64,000 bases of DNA, taken from CAMFLJ01 sp965279255 (GTDB lineage Bacteria; Actinomycetota; Acidimicrobiia; Acidimicrobiales; Acidimicrobilacustridaceae). The position numbers were made by a program, and so were the translations under genes. Under the pieces are notes generated by a model that ran no database searches, had not been told where the DNA came from, and saw only the letters and a program-made list of their open reading frames with translations. Positions 28,769 to 37,094 of the stretch are shown in pieces. Position 1 is the stretch's first letter; every line of letters starts with the position of its first letter. The DNA lies in assembly GCA_965279255.1 (NCBI GenBank), contig OZ257146.1:3658001-3722000 (forward strand), written 5' to 3'.

Positions 28769-29863
28769 CTAGGAGACCCGGACCGGCATCAGCAGGTACA
28801 GGAAGTCCGGGGTCTCGGCGCTGCGGATGAGTGCCGGCTTCAGCGCGTCGATGGTCTCGAGGGTGATCTCGTCGCCGGTGCTGACGTCGATGCCGGCGAT
28901 CAGGTACTCCGGGTTGAACGCGACGGTGAGCTCGTCGCCCTCGTGCTTGGCGTCGAGCTCCTCCTGGGCCTGGCCGACGTCCTGGGTGATGGCGACCAAC
29001 TCGACAGAGTCGGGCTTGAGCACCAGGCGCACCGGGGTGGCCTCCCGAGCGAGCAACCGCACCCGGCGCAGCGCCTCGAGCAGCGGCTCACGGCCGACGC
29101 TCAACCGGTTGGGGTGGGCGTTCGGGATGAGGCCGCGGTAGTTCGGGAAGTCGCCCTCGATGAGGCGGCTGGTGACCCGCACGTCGCCGACCTCGAAGGC
29201 GACGTCGCGCTCTCCGAGGCGCAGGGTGACCGACTCGGCGGCCGAGAGGAGCCGCGAGAGCTCCTTGAGCGCCGTGGACGGCACCAGGACCTGCTGGCCC
29301 TCGGCCAGCACGGACGTGCCGGGGAGGTCGCGCACGGCGAGCCGGTACGAGTCGGTCGCCACCAGGCGCAGGCCGTCGCCCTCGGCGGCCATGAGCACGC
29401 CGGTGAGGATCGGGCGGGACTCGTCGTTCGACGCGGCCGAGACGACCTGGCGCAGCGCGTCGGCGAAGGCCACGGCGTCGAGGCTCACGGAGCTCTCGGC
29501 CGGCTCCGGCAGCTGCGGGTACTCGTGGGCCGGGATGGTGCGCACGGCGAACTGGGACCGACCCGAACCGATGCGGGCCTCGTCGTCGTCGATCTCGACG
29601 GTGACCGCGCCGGGCGGCAGGGCCCGGACGATGTCGGAGAGCAGCTTGGCCGGCACCACGGCGGTGCCGTCGCCGTCGCCACTGACCGCGGTCCGCACCG
29701 AGATGGTGAGGTCGAGATCGCTGCCGGTCACCTGGAGCTGGTCGCCGTGCAGCTCGAGCCGCAGGCCGCTCAGGACGGGCAGGGAGCTCCCCCGAGTGGT
29801 GACGGCACGGGAGGCGGCGTTCAGCGCCTCGACCAGGGGATCACGCTCGCAACGGAACTTCAC
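28769..29863 (-). CDS. dnaN: DNA polymerase III sliding clamp (beta subunit)
   Basis: 364 residues, normal length for the three-domain beta clamp. It starts MKFRCERDPLVEALNAASRAV and ends LYLLMPVRVS, both typical. As a dimer it encircles DNA and tethers polymerase III. It is separated from dnaA by the oriC-like intergenic region. Confidence 0.96.
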   Translation of the reverse strand: MKFRCERDPLVEALNAASRAVTTRGSSLPVLSGLRLELHGDQLQVTGSDLDLTISVRTAVSGDGDGTAVVPAKLLSDIVRALPPGAVTVEIDDDEARIGSGRSQFAVRTIPAHEYPQLPEPAESSVSLDAVAFADALRQVVSAASNDESRPILTGVLMAAEGDGLRLVATDSYRLAVRDLPGTSVLAEGQQVLVPSTALKELSRLLSAAESVTLRLGERDVAFEVGDVRVTSRLIEGDFPNYRGLIPNAHPNRLSVGREPLLEALRRVRLLAREATPVRLVLKPDSVELVAITQDVGQAQEELDAKHEGDELTVAFNPEYLIAGIDVSTGDEITLETIDALKPALIRSAETPDFLYLLMPVRVS

Positions 29864-30149
29864 GCCGTCTCGCTTTCTGTTACTTCATTAAAGAACGTAG
29901 TTCTGGTAGTAGTTGTAATAAGTGCTGTGGATTGTGGACAAACCGACATAATCCCAGCGTGATGGCCATTTCGCCATCCGACCGTTGTCCACAGCCACCC
30001 ACAGGTTCGCACGACGTCCGAAGACCGCGGGGGATGACACCCTGCTTCTCCACCACGCGTCCACGGGGCGGCGCGGTGTCGTCCACGGGCTTGTCCACCG
30101 CGCGGTCGTTCGCTTCGTCGTACGGCCGCGCGCCGTTCGCAGGTCGACA
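29864..30149. other. Replication origin (oriC) between dnaN and dnaA
   Basis: A non-coding stretch of 286 bases. Its left part (29879-29925) is the most AT-rich DNA nearby. It holds perfect DnaA boxes TTGTCCACA at 29985-29993 (plus) and at the complement of 29933-29941. Near matches are TTGTCCACC (30091-30099), TCGTCCACG (30079-30087), GCGTCCACG (30057-30065) and a TGTGGATTG directly beside the minus-strand box. AT-rich DNA, clustered boxes and the dnaA-dnaN location together identify the origin. Confidence 0.9.
29879..29941 (-). promoter_or_regulatory. Probable basal unwinding element of oriC (DnaA boxes plus DnaA-trios)
   Basis: Read on the minus strand, a perfect DnaA box TTGTCCACA is followed by a second overlapping box-like sequence (CAATCCACA), a short GCA spacer, and trinucleotides CTT, ATT, ACA, then CTA CTA, then an AT-rich run. 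This is the order of the DnaA-box/DnaA-trio basal unwinding system described in Bacillus subtilis, in which DnaA loads on one strand and melts the adjacent DNA. Orientation implies opening toward dnaN. The trio register is my reading of the pattern. Confidence 0.6.
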
Positions 30150-31568
30150 TCAGCCGTTCCTGATCCGCTGGGTGAGCTCGGTGACCTGGTCGTAGATCTG
30201 GCGGCGCTCCTTCATGAGCGCGCCGATCTTCTCGACCGCGTGGATCACCGTGGTGTGGTCGCGCCCGCCGAACTCCCGGGCGATGGCCGGGTAGCTGAGG
30301 TCGGTCATCTCCCGCATCACGTACATGCCGATCTGGCGGGCCGTCACGAGTGGGCGCCGGCGGCTCTTGCCCCGGATGTCCTCGATCGGGAAGGAGAACA
30401 TCTCGGAGGTCTTGGCCAGGATCAGGTCGGGGGTGATGGGCCGGGGCTGGGTGTCGGAGAGGATGTCGCCGAGCACCCCCTCGGCCAGGTCGACCGACAA
30501 CGGCTCACCGGTGAGGCTGGCGTAGGCGCACACACGGATGAGCGCGCCTTCGAGCTCACGGATGTTGTTGGTGATGTTGGTGGCGATGAACTCGAGCACC
30601 TCGGGCGAGGGTGCGATGGGCTCGCGCTCGGACTTCTTGCGGAGGATGGCGAGGCGGGTCTCGAGCTCGGGCGGGTTGATCTCGGTGGTGAGGCCCATCT
30701 TGAAGCGGCTGCGGAGCCGGTCCTCGAGGGTGGAGATGGCGTCCGGGGGCCGATCGGAGCTCAGCACGATCTGGCGGTTGGCCTGGTAGAGCGACTCGAA
30801 GGTGTGGAAGAGCTCCTCCTGGAGGCCCTCCTTGCCCTCGATGAACTGGATGTCGTCGAGCAGCAGGACGTCGATCTCGCGGTAGCGCTTCTTGAACTCG
30901 GCGAGGGTCGCCTGGCGGATGGCGTCGACGTACTGGTTCAGGAACTGCTCGGTGGAGACGTAGCGCACCCGGTAGGAGGGGTAGTTCTCCCCCACGTAGT
31001 TGGCGATGGCCTGCAGGAGGTGGGTCTTGCCCAGCCCCGCGTCGCCGTAGATGAAGAGTGGGTTGTACGAGCGCGCCGGCGTCTCGGCCACGCTGAGGGC
31101 GGCGGCGTGGGCGAAGCGGTTCGAGGTGCCGGTGACGAAGGCGTCGAAGGTGTAGCGGGGGTTGACGACCAGGCCCAACGCAGGGCTCTTCAGCTCCCGT
31201 GCCGCATCGGCCGCCGCCGGGCTCGGATGGTCATCGGTCTCACCCGAACTGGGGATTTCCCTGTGGATGTCTGTGGACATCTCTGTGGAAGGTGTGGCCG
31301 ACGTCACACCATCGTCGGTCTGGACGATGATGTCGAGGGCGATCTCGGGCTCGTCGATGTCGGTCATGGCGCCGTCGACGAGGGCCTGGTAGCGGTTCTC
31401 GATGCGCTCCTTGACCACGGAGCTGGGCACCGAGATGCGCAGGACGTCGTCGTCGAGGGCCAGAGGGGTGACCACTGAGAACGTGGTGAGCCAGACCGCC
31501 TCCGACACCTGCTCTCGCAGGGCCGCGGCACATGCTGTCCACAGCTGCTCGGCTCGGTCCACCTGCAC
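30150..31568 (-). CDS. dnaA: Chromosomal replication initiator protein DnaA
   Basis: 472 residues. N-terminal domain I (EQLWTACAAALREQVSEAVWLTTF), a short linker, AAA+ domain III with Walker A GDAGLGKT and Walker B VLLLDDIQFIEG, and domain IV with the DNA-binding signature GGRDHTTVIHAVEKI. It binds ATP and the TTGTCCACA boxes in the adjacent origin to start replication. The GTG at 31568 begins MQVDRAEQLW. A second in-frame GTG two codons later (31562) has AGG spaced about 5 bases away and could be the real start. Confidence 0.97.
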   Translation of the reverse strand: MQVDRAEQLWTACAAALREQVSEAVWLTTFSVVTPLALDDDVLRISVPSSVVKERIENRYQALVDGAMTDIDEPEIALDIIVQTDDGVTSATPSTEMSTDIHREIPSSGETDDHPSPAAADAARELKSPALGLVVNPRYTFDAFVTGTSNRFAHAAALSVAETPARSYNPLFIYGDAGLGKTHLLQAIANYVGENYPSYRVRYVSTEQFLNQYVDAIRQATLAEFKKRYREIDVLLLDDIQFIEGKEGLQEELFHTFESLYQANRQIVLSSDRPPDAISTLEDRLRSRFKMGLTTEINPPELETRLAILRKKSEREPIAPSPEVLEFIATNITNNIRELEGALIRVCAYASLTGEPLSVDLAEGVLGDILSDTQPRPITPDLILAKTSEMFSFPIEDIRGKSRRRPLVTARQIGMYVMREMTDLSYPAIAREFGGRDHTTVIHAVEKIGALMKERRQIYDQVTELTQRIRNG

Positions 31569-31604
31569 CTACGCCCCTGATCGACGGGCCTCGTTCCACA
31601 GCGG

Positions 31605-31625
31605 CGTCCACACGTGTGGAAAAAC
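31605..31625. promoter_or_regulatory. Palindrome with DnaA-box-like halves upstream of dnaA
   Basis: The 12-base perfect palindrome CCACACGTGTGG (31608-31619) is flanked so that each half reads as a degenerate DnaA box (TTTTCCACA on the minus strand, GCGTCCACA on the plus strand). It lies about 40-60 bases upstream of dnaA, so it may allow DnaA autoregulation. Confidence 0.4.
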
Positions 31626-31702
31626 GGTGACGACGCCCCACCGGTCGGGTCGGCCAGACTGGTCTGCCCGGGTGGGTGCCGGACCGTAGCACGGGTGTGA
31701 TG

Positions 31703-31732
31703 TTGCCGCACCAGGCACGCGCCCTCTAGCGT
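31703..31732 (+). promoter_or_regulatory. Predicted promoter of rpmH
   Basis: TTGCCG (31703-31708) and TAGCGT (31727-31732) are separated by 18 bases, a good housekeeping-sigma promoter about 115 bases before rpmH. It would drive rpmH-rnpA-yidD-yidC-jag. Confidence 0.55.
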
Positions 31733-31852
31733 TGCTGCGAGCCGGTGCCGGGCTTGTCGTTTCTGCGCGACCGCCCGCCCACACCGGAACCTACGTCGAC
31801 TCAGCATCGACCGACGGCCACCAAGGAGGCCCGATGGTCGAGGAGGACCCCC

Positions 31853-31987
31853 GTGAAGCGCACCTTCCAACCCAACAACCGACGTCGTGCCAAGAAGCAC
31901 GGCTTCCGTCATCGCATGGCCAACGCCGCGGGCCGCAACGTCCTGCGCAGCCGCCGGCTCAAGGGCCGCAAGCGCCTGTCGGCCTGA
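31853..31987 (+). CDS. rpmH: 50S ribosomal protein L34
   Basis: 44 residues, MKRTFQPNNRRRAKKHGFRHRM... ending LKGRKRLSA. This is the standard bL34 sequence, a small basic protein of the large subunit. GTG start with GAGGAGG about 5 bases upstream. It is divergent from dnaA and leads the rpmH-rnpA-yidD-yidC-jag operon. Confidence 0.97.
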   Translation: MKRTFQPNNRRRAKKHGFRHRMANAAGRNVLRSRRLKGRKRLSA

Positions 31988-32334
31988 TCTGGCGCATTCG
32001 TGATCGCCGCACCTTCGTCGACCTCCGTCGTCGAGGGCGCCGCGCCCGTCACGGCAGTGTGTCGGTGACCTACCTCCCCGCCACGGCCACGACGGCTGCG
32101 GAGCCGCCGCGCATCGCGTTCGCCGTACCACGGAAGGTGGGAACCGCAGTGGTCCGCAACCGTCTGCGCCGCCAGGTCAGAGCTCATCTGGCCACCAACG
32201 CCGCCGCCCAGGGCACCCTGGCACCCGGCGCGTACCTCGTCGCGCTCCGCCCTGGGGCCGGCGACCACGGGCGCGACCAGCTCCTCGCCGAGCTCGACCG
32301 CTGCCTCGACCGGCTCTCCGGCGCGTCGCGATGA
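31984..32334 (+). CDS. rnpA: Ribonuclease P protein component (probable CTG start)
   Basis: About 116 residues. RnpA binds RNase P RNA and helps it mature tRNA 5' ends. The RNR signature region is AFAVPRKVGTAVVRNRLRRQVRAHL, and the N-terminal helix is WRIRDRRTFVDLRRRGRRARHG. No ATG, GTG or TTG precedes this helix in frame back to rpmH. The only candidates are CTG 31984, which overlaps the rpmH stop as CTGA, ATC 31987 or ATT 31996. CTG with translational coupling to rpmH is my preferred start. The stop overlaps yidD (ATGA). Confidence 0.9.
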   Translation: MIWRIRDRRTFVDLRRRGRRARHGSVSVTYLPATATTAAEPPRIAFAVPRKVGTAVVRNRLRRQVRAHLATNAAAQGTLAPGAYLVALRPGAGDHGRDQLLAELDRCLDRLSGASR

Positions 32335-32609
32335 CCGCGACCTGCAGCCACGACAGCCATGAGGGCCATCAGCGTCCGCACTCCCTGGCCGGACGCGCCG
32401 TCCACGCGCTGATCCGGGCCTATCAGTGGGCCTTCGCCGGCAAGGTCTCGCCCTGCCGCTACGTGCCCAGTTGCTCCAGCTACGCCCTCGAGGCCCTCGA
32501 GGTCCACGGCTTCTTCAAGGGCACGTGGCTCTCGATCCGACGCCTCGGCCGCTGCCACCCCTGGGGTGGCCACGGCTGGGATCCCGTTCCTCAGCGGAAG
32601 GCCGCCTGA
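32331..32609 (+). CDS. yidD: Membrane protein insertion efficiency factor YidD
   Basis: 92 residues. It carries the YidD (DUF37) core: LIRAYQWAFAGKVSPCRYVPSCSSYALEALEVHG, then RLGRCHPWGGHGWDPVP. The three conserved cysteines are present. It is a small amphipathic membrane-associated protein that aids YidC-dependent insertion. ATG overlaps the rnpA stop, and yidC starts 3 bases after its stop. Confidence 0.95.
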   Translation: MTATCSHDSHEGHQRPHSLAGRAVHALIRAYQWAFAGKVSPCRYVPSCSSYALEALEVHGFFKGTWLSIRRLGRCHPWGGHGWDPVPQRKAA

Positions 32610-32612
32610 CCC

Positions 32613-33854
32613 ATGCTCGTGCTCGCCAGCTCGCCGTTCGACCCGTTCTTCAAGCTGTTCGCGTCGATCCTCGCCTTCTTCTACGCGATCACGACGAACT
32701 ACGCCCTCGCCATCATCCTGCTCACGCTGCTGGTGATGATCGTGGTGACGCCGCTCACCCTCAAGGGCACCCGGTCGATGATGATGATGCAGCAGCTCCA
32801 GCCGGAGATGCGCAAGATCCAGGCCCGGTACAAGGACGATCGGCAGAAGCTCAACGAGGAGCTGCTGAAGTTCTACAAGGAGAACAACATCAACCCCCTG
32901 GGTGGATGTCTGCCTCTCCTGGTGCAGATGCCGGTGTTCCTGGTGCTCTACCAGGTGCTTCGCGGCCTCACCCGCCGGGTCAGCGACCTCGGGTCGGCGG
33001 CGGGCTGGGCGTCCGGGCAGTTCAACCTGCCGAACGTGAGCCCGTCGAAGCCCCCGGACCTCGTACGTGTGTTCGATCCGGCCTGGATCAGCCCGTCCAC
33101 GAAGATGTACCAGAACCTCTCCACGTCGACGACGATGGAAGCGTTCGGCATGGACCTCTCGGAGAGCGCCAGCAAGGCGCTCCAGCAGGGGATCCTGCAC
33201 GCCTCGCCGTTCCTGGTGCTCATCGCCATCGTCGCGGTGACCGGCTTCGTGCAGCAGCGCCAGATCCAGGGTCGCAACCCGAACGCCACGGTGAACCCGC
33301 AGCAGCAGATGATCATGAAGATCATGCCGATCTTCCTGCCGGTGATCTCCTTCGGCCTGCCTGCCGGCCTGGTGCTCTACTTCGCGGTCTCCAACATGTA
33401 CCGCATCGCCCAGCAGGCGTTCATCTCCCACAGCATCTACGGCGGCAAGGCCAACGGGATGACGTGGAAGGACATGCTCGGCCTCGGCAAGGGCCCGGCG
33501 AAGCCGGCGAAGTCCGGTTCCTCGAAGGCCGCATCCTCTCGAGACAAGGCCAAGAACGCCAAGAGCAAGGCGATCCCGGCCTCGTCGAAGGTGGCCCCCA
33601 AGGGCAAGGCACCCGCCCGGTCGTCGTCGAAGGCGACGCCGAAGGCAGGCGCGACGAAGGGCAGCCGTCCGGCGCCCTCGAAGACCAGTTCCCGCAGCAG
33701 CAAGGCTGACCAGGGTGGAGAGGCGCCGGCCAAGGCGTCCTCCGGTCCCGAGCCGACGTCCGGCAGTTCCGGACCGGCCGAGCCCGCGCCCTCCGGTGGC
33801 ACCGCAGACGGTGCACCCTCCTTGCAGCCGCGGGCGCGCAAGAAGAAGAGGTAG
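32613..33854 (+). CDS. yidC: Membrane protein insertase YidC (Oxa1 family)
   Basis: 413 residues. The insertase core has a first membrane helix (NYALAIILLTLLVMIVVTPLTL), the coiled cytoplasmic hairpin (MMMMQQLQPEMRKIQARYKDDRQKLNEE), the NPLGGCLPLLVQMPVFLVLYQ helix, and two more helices near 185-205 and 235-255. The last 130 residues are a Lys/Ser/Ala-rich tail ending RARKKKR, likely to bind ribosome or RNA. It inserts proteins into the membrane alone or with SecYEG. Confidence 0.95.
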   Translation: MLVLASSPFDPFFKLFASILAFFYAITTNYALAIILLTLLVMIVVTPLTLKGTRSMMMMQQLQPEMRKIQARYKDDRQKLNEELLKFYKENNINPLGGCLPLLVQMPVFLVLYQVLRGLTRRVSDLGSAAGWASGQFNLPNVSPSKPPDLVRVFDPAWISPSTKMYQNLSTSTTMEAFGMDLSESASKALQQGILHASPFLVLIAIVAVTGFVQQRQIQGRNPNATVNPQQQMIMKIMPIFLPVISFGLPAGLVLYFAVSNMYRIAQQAFISHSIYGGKANGMTWKDMLGLGKGPAKPAKSGSSKAASSRDKAKNAKSKAIPASSKVAPKGKAPARSSSKATPKAGATKGSRPAPSKTSSRSSKADQGGEAPAKASSGPEPTSGSSGPAEPAPSGGTADGAPSLQPRARKKKR

Positions 33855-33859
33855 CGCAC

Positions 33860-34756
33860 GTGGAGTGGGTCGAGATCACCGGCCGTACCGTCGAGGAGGC
33901 CAAGGAGGCCGCCCTCGACCAGTTGGGCGTCGACACCGACGATGCCGAGTTCGAGGTGCTGGAGGAGCCCACCAAGGGCCTCTTCGGTCGGGTTCGCGGT
34001 GAGGCCCGTGTGCGGGCCCGCATCCGCCCCACCCGGCCGCGCCCCAAGGTCGAGCGCCGTGACCGCAAGCGTCGGGGCTCCGCCTCCGGTGGCAGCGGCC
34101 GAGGTGGCTCGTCGAAGTCGGAGGCCTCCGCCACCGACGACAGCACCGAGAGCGAGGCGTCCACCGAGGACGCCGACACCGAAGCGGAGGCTCAGCCCTC
34201 CTCCACCGCCACGCGCCCTGCCCGTCGCCCCCGAGGCGCCGCCACGGCCAAGCCCACCGAGCAGGGAGATGCACCCGTGTCCGACACCGACGTCGATCTC
34301 GACGCCCACACCGCCATCGTCAGCGAGTTCCTCACCGGCCTGGTCGACGCCTTCGGGCTCGAGGCCAGCGTCGAGACCGACAGCATCGACGAGGACACCT
34401 CCGAGGTGCGCGTCGAGGGTGCCGACCTCGGCCTGCTCGTCGGCCCCAAGGGCAACACCCTCACCGCCATCCAGGAGCTCTCCCGTACCGTGGTGCACCG
34501 CCGGGTGCCCGGCACCGCCGCCGGTCGGGTCCGCCTCGACGTGGCCGGCTACCGCCAGCGCCGTCGTGAGGCCCTCGAGCGCTTCACCCAGGACGTCGCC
34601 CGTCAGGTCATCGAGAGCGGTGTGCAGAAGGCCCTCGAGCCCATGAACCCCGCCGACCGCAAGGTCGTGCACGACACGTGCAACGACATCGACGGCGTGA
34701 GCACCCTCTCCGAGGGCGAAGAGCCCCGTCGCCGGGTGGTCATCGTCCCCGCCTGA
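33860..34756 (+). CDS. jag: RNA-binding protein KhpB/Jag
   Basis: 298 residues. It has an N-terminal Jag_N domain (VEITGRTVEEAKEAALDQLGV...TKGLFGRVRGEARVRARI), an acidic and Ser-rich linker of about 80 residues, then KH (LGLLVGPKGNTLTAIQELSRTVVHRR) and R3H (MNPADRKVVHDTCNDIDGVSTLSEGEEPRRRVVI) domains. KhpB binds RNA with KhpA and affects cell division and elongation in other bacteria. It follows yidC after 5 bases. Confidence 0.94.
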   Translation: MEWVEITGRTVEEAKEAALDQLGVDTDDAEFEVLEEPTKGLFGRVRGEARVRARIRPTRPRPKVERRDRKRRGSASGGSGRGGSSKSEASATDDSTESEASTEDADTEAEAQPSSTATRPARRPRGAATAKPTEQGDAPVSDTDVDLDAHTAIVSEFLTGLVDAFGLEASVETDSIDEDTSEVRVEGADLGLLVGPKGNTLTAIQELSRTVVHRRVPGTAAGRVRLDVAGYRQRRREALERFTQDVARQVIESGVQKALEPMNPADRKVVHDTCNDIDGVSTLSEGEEPRRRVVIVPA

Positions 34757-34791
34757 TCCCCGGTGGGCCCTCGGCCCGCACCGATCCACCG

Positions 34792-34815
34792 AAGGCCCCG
34801 CTGCGGCGGGGCCTT
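34792..34815 (+). terminator. Intrinsic terminator after jag
   Basis: A perfect 10-base stem AAGGCCCCGC with a TGCG loop and its complement GCGGGGCCTT, followed by CGTCGTT. It lies 35 bases after the jag stop and separates the rpmH operon from rsmG. Confidence 0.82.
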
Positions 34816-34858
34816 CGTCGTTCCCGGGCAGGTGAGCGGCGTCTGACAGGATGGGTCC

Positions 34859-35488
34859 GTGGCCGCCTTCCCCTCACCCGCCCCCTCCCCCGCCCTCCTG
34901 TCCGCCCTCGAACGGGCGCGCACCCTGGGTGTGCTCGGTCCGGGGCCGGTCGATGCCCACGTGGCCCATGCCGCCGGGTTCCTGGAGGCCCTGGCCACGG
35001 TGGCGGCTGGCGGCCTGCTGGTCGATCTGGGCTCGGGCGCCGGGGTGCCGGGCCTGATGGTGGCCGAGGCCCGCCCTGACCTGCGCGTGGTGCTGCTCGA
35101 CGCCATGGAGAAGCGCACCGCACTACTCGACGACGCCGTGGCGGCCATGGGCATCGCCGACCGGGTCCGCGTGGTCACGGGCCGGGCCGAGATCCTCGGG
35201 CGTGACGAGGAGCTCCGGGGCGCCGCCGCCGCCGTCACCGCCCGCTCCTTCGGGCCACCGGCCGCCACCGCCGAGTGCGCCGCTCCCCTGCTCGCCGTCG
35301 GCGGCCTGCTGGTGGTCAGTGAGCCCCCCGAGGGCCCCGACCGCTGGCCCGCGGCAGAACTGGCGGTCTTGGGGATGGAGCCCACCGACACGGACGTCCC
35401 CGGCGTGAAGCTCCTCCGCCAGACCTCCCCCTGCCCGCCCCAGTACCCCCGCCGCAACGGCCTCCCGGCTAAGAGGCCGCTCTTCTGA
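34859..35488 (+). CDS. rsmG: 16S rRNA (guanine527-N7)-methyltransferase
   Basis: 209 residues. RsmG (GidB) methylates G527 of 16S rRNA with SAM. Motif I is LVDLGSGAGVPGLMVAEARP at about residue 59, followed by LLDAMEKRTALLDDAV, ARSFGPPAATAECAAPLL, and the family's terminal PRRNGLPAKRPLF. GTG start with no clear Shine-Dalgarno. A CAGGAT hexamer lies 6 bases upstream. Confidence 0.95.
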   Translation: MAAFPSPAPSPALLSALERARTLGVLGPGPVDAHVAHAAGFLEALATVAAGGLLVDLGSGAGVPGLMVAEARPDLRVVLLDAMEKRTALLDDAVAAMGIADRVRVVTGRAEILGRDEELRGAAAAVTARSFGPPAATAECAAPLLAVGGLLVVSEPPEGPDRWPAAELAVLGMEPTDTDVPGVKLLRQTSPCPPQYPRRNGLPAKRPLF

Positions 35489-35795
35489 CCCTCCCCTCCC
35501 GAGACGATGTTGCGCGGACACTCCCGAGGTGTCCCGATTCGCTCGCCCAGGGCCCGGCGGTGCGAACTGCCAACCATTGGTTCCCGGGTCTCGGCTGATG
35601 AGGGTGACCGGATCCCGGGTGGCGCCGGGGGGATAGTTCCGAGCGCAGCGCCGGAGCCGGGACGCCGACCCGACGACAGTGACCTGTCAGCGCCCCGCGG
35701 CTGGCGCTCCGCAGTTAAGGGCTGGCGAGCAGGGGACGCCACCCGGTGACAGGACCCGGAGAACGGGCACCCGGGCTGGCGGGGCCGAACCCTCA
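35489..35795. other. Intergenic region between rsmG and parS sites, no gene recognised
   Basis: About 307 bases with no convincing ORF, RNA gene or repeat. An open frame at 35507-35749 has no family features and no ribosome-binding site. The region probably holds the parAB promoter, but no hexamer pair stands out. Confidence 0.5.
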
Positions 35796-35811
35796 TGTTT
35801 CACGTGAAACA
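35796..35811. promoter_or_regulatory. parS centromere site (perfect)
   Basis: TGTTTCACGTGAAACA, the exact 16-base ParB-binding palindrome, 180 bases before parA and about 5.8 kb from oriC. Confidence 0.97.
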
Positions 35812-35852
35812 TCGGGAGGGCCCTGATGACGCGCGAATCAAGACCTCCGGGG

Positions 35853-35868
35853 TGTTTCACGTGGAACA
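35853..35868. promoter_or_regulatory. parS centromere site (one mismatch)
   Basis: TGTTTCACGTGGAACA, one base different from the perfect site and 57 bases downstream of it. The pair should nucleate ParB spreading over the parAB-oriC region and could also regulate parA. Confidence 0.93.
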
Positions 35869-35990
35869 TCCGGTGAGGGTCCTTGACCCTTGGAGGTGGG
35901 GCGGGCAGGATGGCGGCGTTCCGTTCGTGAGGCGATTCGCCCCGAACGATGTGCGGCGGAGCACCATCCGCCTGAACCCGAGTGGGGTGC

Positions 35991-37094
35991 ATGGATAACG
36001 ACCTGCCCGACGGTGGGACTCCTCCTGAAACGGTGGAGGACGCAGCACCGTCATTGAGTACCACTGCGGAGCCGCCCGGCTCCGAGTCACCGGCGTCGGA
36101 TGGAACGTCCGACGTCGTCCCTGAGGTGTCGGCGCGGTCCGACGAAGCCGAAGCCCCGGCCGAGACGGAGGCCGCCGAGCCTGCCGTGAACGCCACCACC
36201 TCCGAGGACGCTGAGCCCGTCGCGCAGGCGGAGACCGGCACTCCCGAGCACGCGGTCGACGTGCCGGCCGATCTGGCGCCGGTGGAGGAGCTCATCACCG
36301 AAGGGGAGCCGGCCAGCGCCAAACGACCGCTCCCCCGGGTGATCGCCATCGCCAACCAGAAGGGTGGTGTGGGCAAGACCACCACCGCCGTCAACCTCGG
36401 TGCCTGCCTTGCTGAGATCGGCTATCGCACGCTGGTGGTCGACCTCGATCCACAGGGCAACGCCTCCACCGGCCTGGGTATCAACACCCGGGCGCTCGAG
36501 GCGTCGATGTACGACGTGCTCCTGGGTGAGACGCCCATGGAGGACTGCATCGAGGGCAGCTCGGTGCGGAACCTGTTCGTCGCTCCGGCCAGCCTCGATC
36601 TGGCCGGTGCAGAGATCGAGCTCGTCCCCGCCTTCAGTCGGGAGCTCCGCCTCCGCAACGCCATCGACTCGGTGAAGGACGACTACGACTACGTCCTCAT
36701 CGACTGCCCCCCGTCGCTGGGCCTGCTCACCATCAACGCCTTCGCCGCCGCCACCGAGGTCCTGGTGCCGATCCAGTGCGAGTACTACGCCCTGGAGGGC
36801 CTCGGCCAGCTGGTGCGCAACGTCGATCTGGTGAAGCGGAACCTGAACGACCGCCTCGAGATCTCCACCATCATCCTGGTGATGTACGACGCCCGCACCA
36901 AGCTGGCCGACCAGGTGGCCACCGAGGTGCGCGAGCACTTCGGGGAGAAGGTCTGTCGCCAGATCGTGCCCCGCACGGTCCGGCTCTCGGAGGCCCCGTC
37001 GTTCGGGCAGCCGATCATCACGTTCGATCCGAGTAGCCGGGGCTCCATCGCCTACCGGCAGTTGGCCAAGGAGGTCTCCGGTGGGCCGTCGTAG
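35991..37094 (+). CDS. parA: Chromosome partitioning ATPase ParA
   Basis: 367 residues. The ParA core starts at about residue 108 with the deviant Walker A motif NQKGGVGKTTT, followed by LVVDLDPQGNASTGLG and LIDCPPSLGLLT. The first 107 residues are an acidic, Ala/Glu/Ser-rich extension with no domain, probably disordered. ParA uses ATP-dependent nucleoid binding to move ParB-parS complexes. ATG 35991 is chosen over an in-frame GTG at 35982. The stop lies inside parB (14-base overlap). Confidence 0.96.
   Translation: MDNDLPDGGTPPETVEDAAPSLSTTAEPPGSESPASDGTSDVVPEVSARSDEAEAPAETEAAEPAVNATTSEDAEPVAQAETGTPEHAVDVPADLAPVEELITEGEPASAKRPLPRVIAIANQKGGVGKTTTAVNLGACLAEIGYRTLVVDLDPQGNASTGLGINTRALEASMYDVLLGETPMEDCIEGSSVRNLFVAPASLDLAGAEIELVPAFSRELRLRNAIDSVKDDYDYVLIDCPPSLGLLTINAFAAATEVLVPIQCEYYALEGLGQLVRNVDLVKRNLNDRLEISTIILVMYDARTKLADQVATEVREHFGEKVCRQIVPRTVRLSEAPSFGQPIITFDPSSRGSIAYRQLAKEVSGGPS

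Noticed and set aside
29864..30149. Small ORFs covering the dnaN-dnaA gap
   Set aside because: The region is AT-rich and full of DnaA boxes, so it is the origin. The ORFs have no coding features.
31605..31625. CACGTG-centred palindrome considered as a third parS
   Set aside because: Only the CACGTG core agrees with parS, and the arms read as DnaA-box halves instead.
35507..35749. 80-codon ORF between rsmG and parA
   Set aside because: No ribosome-binding site, no recognisable motif and composition typical of random high-GC sequence.
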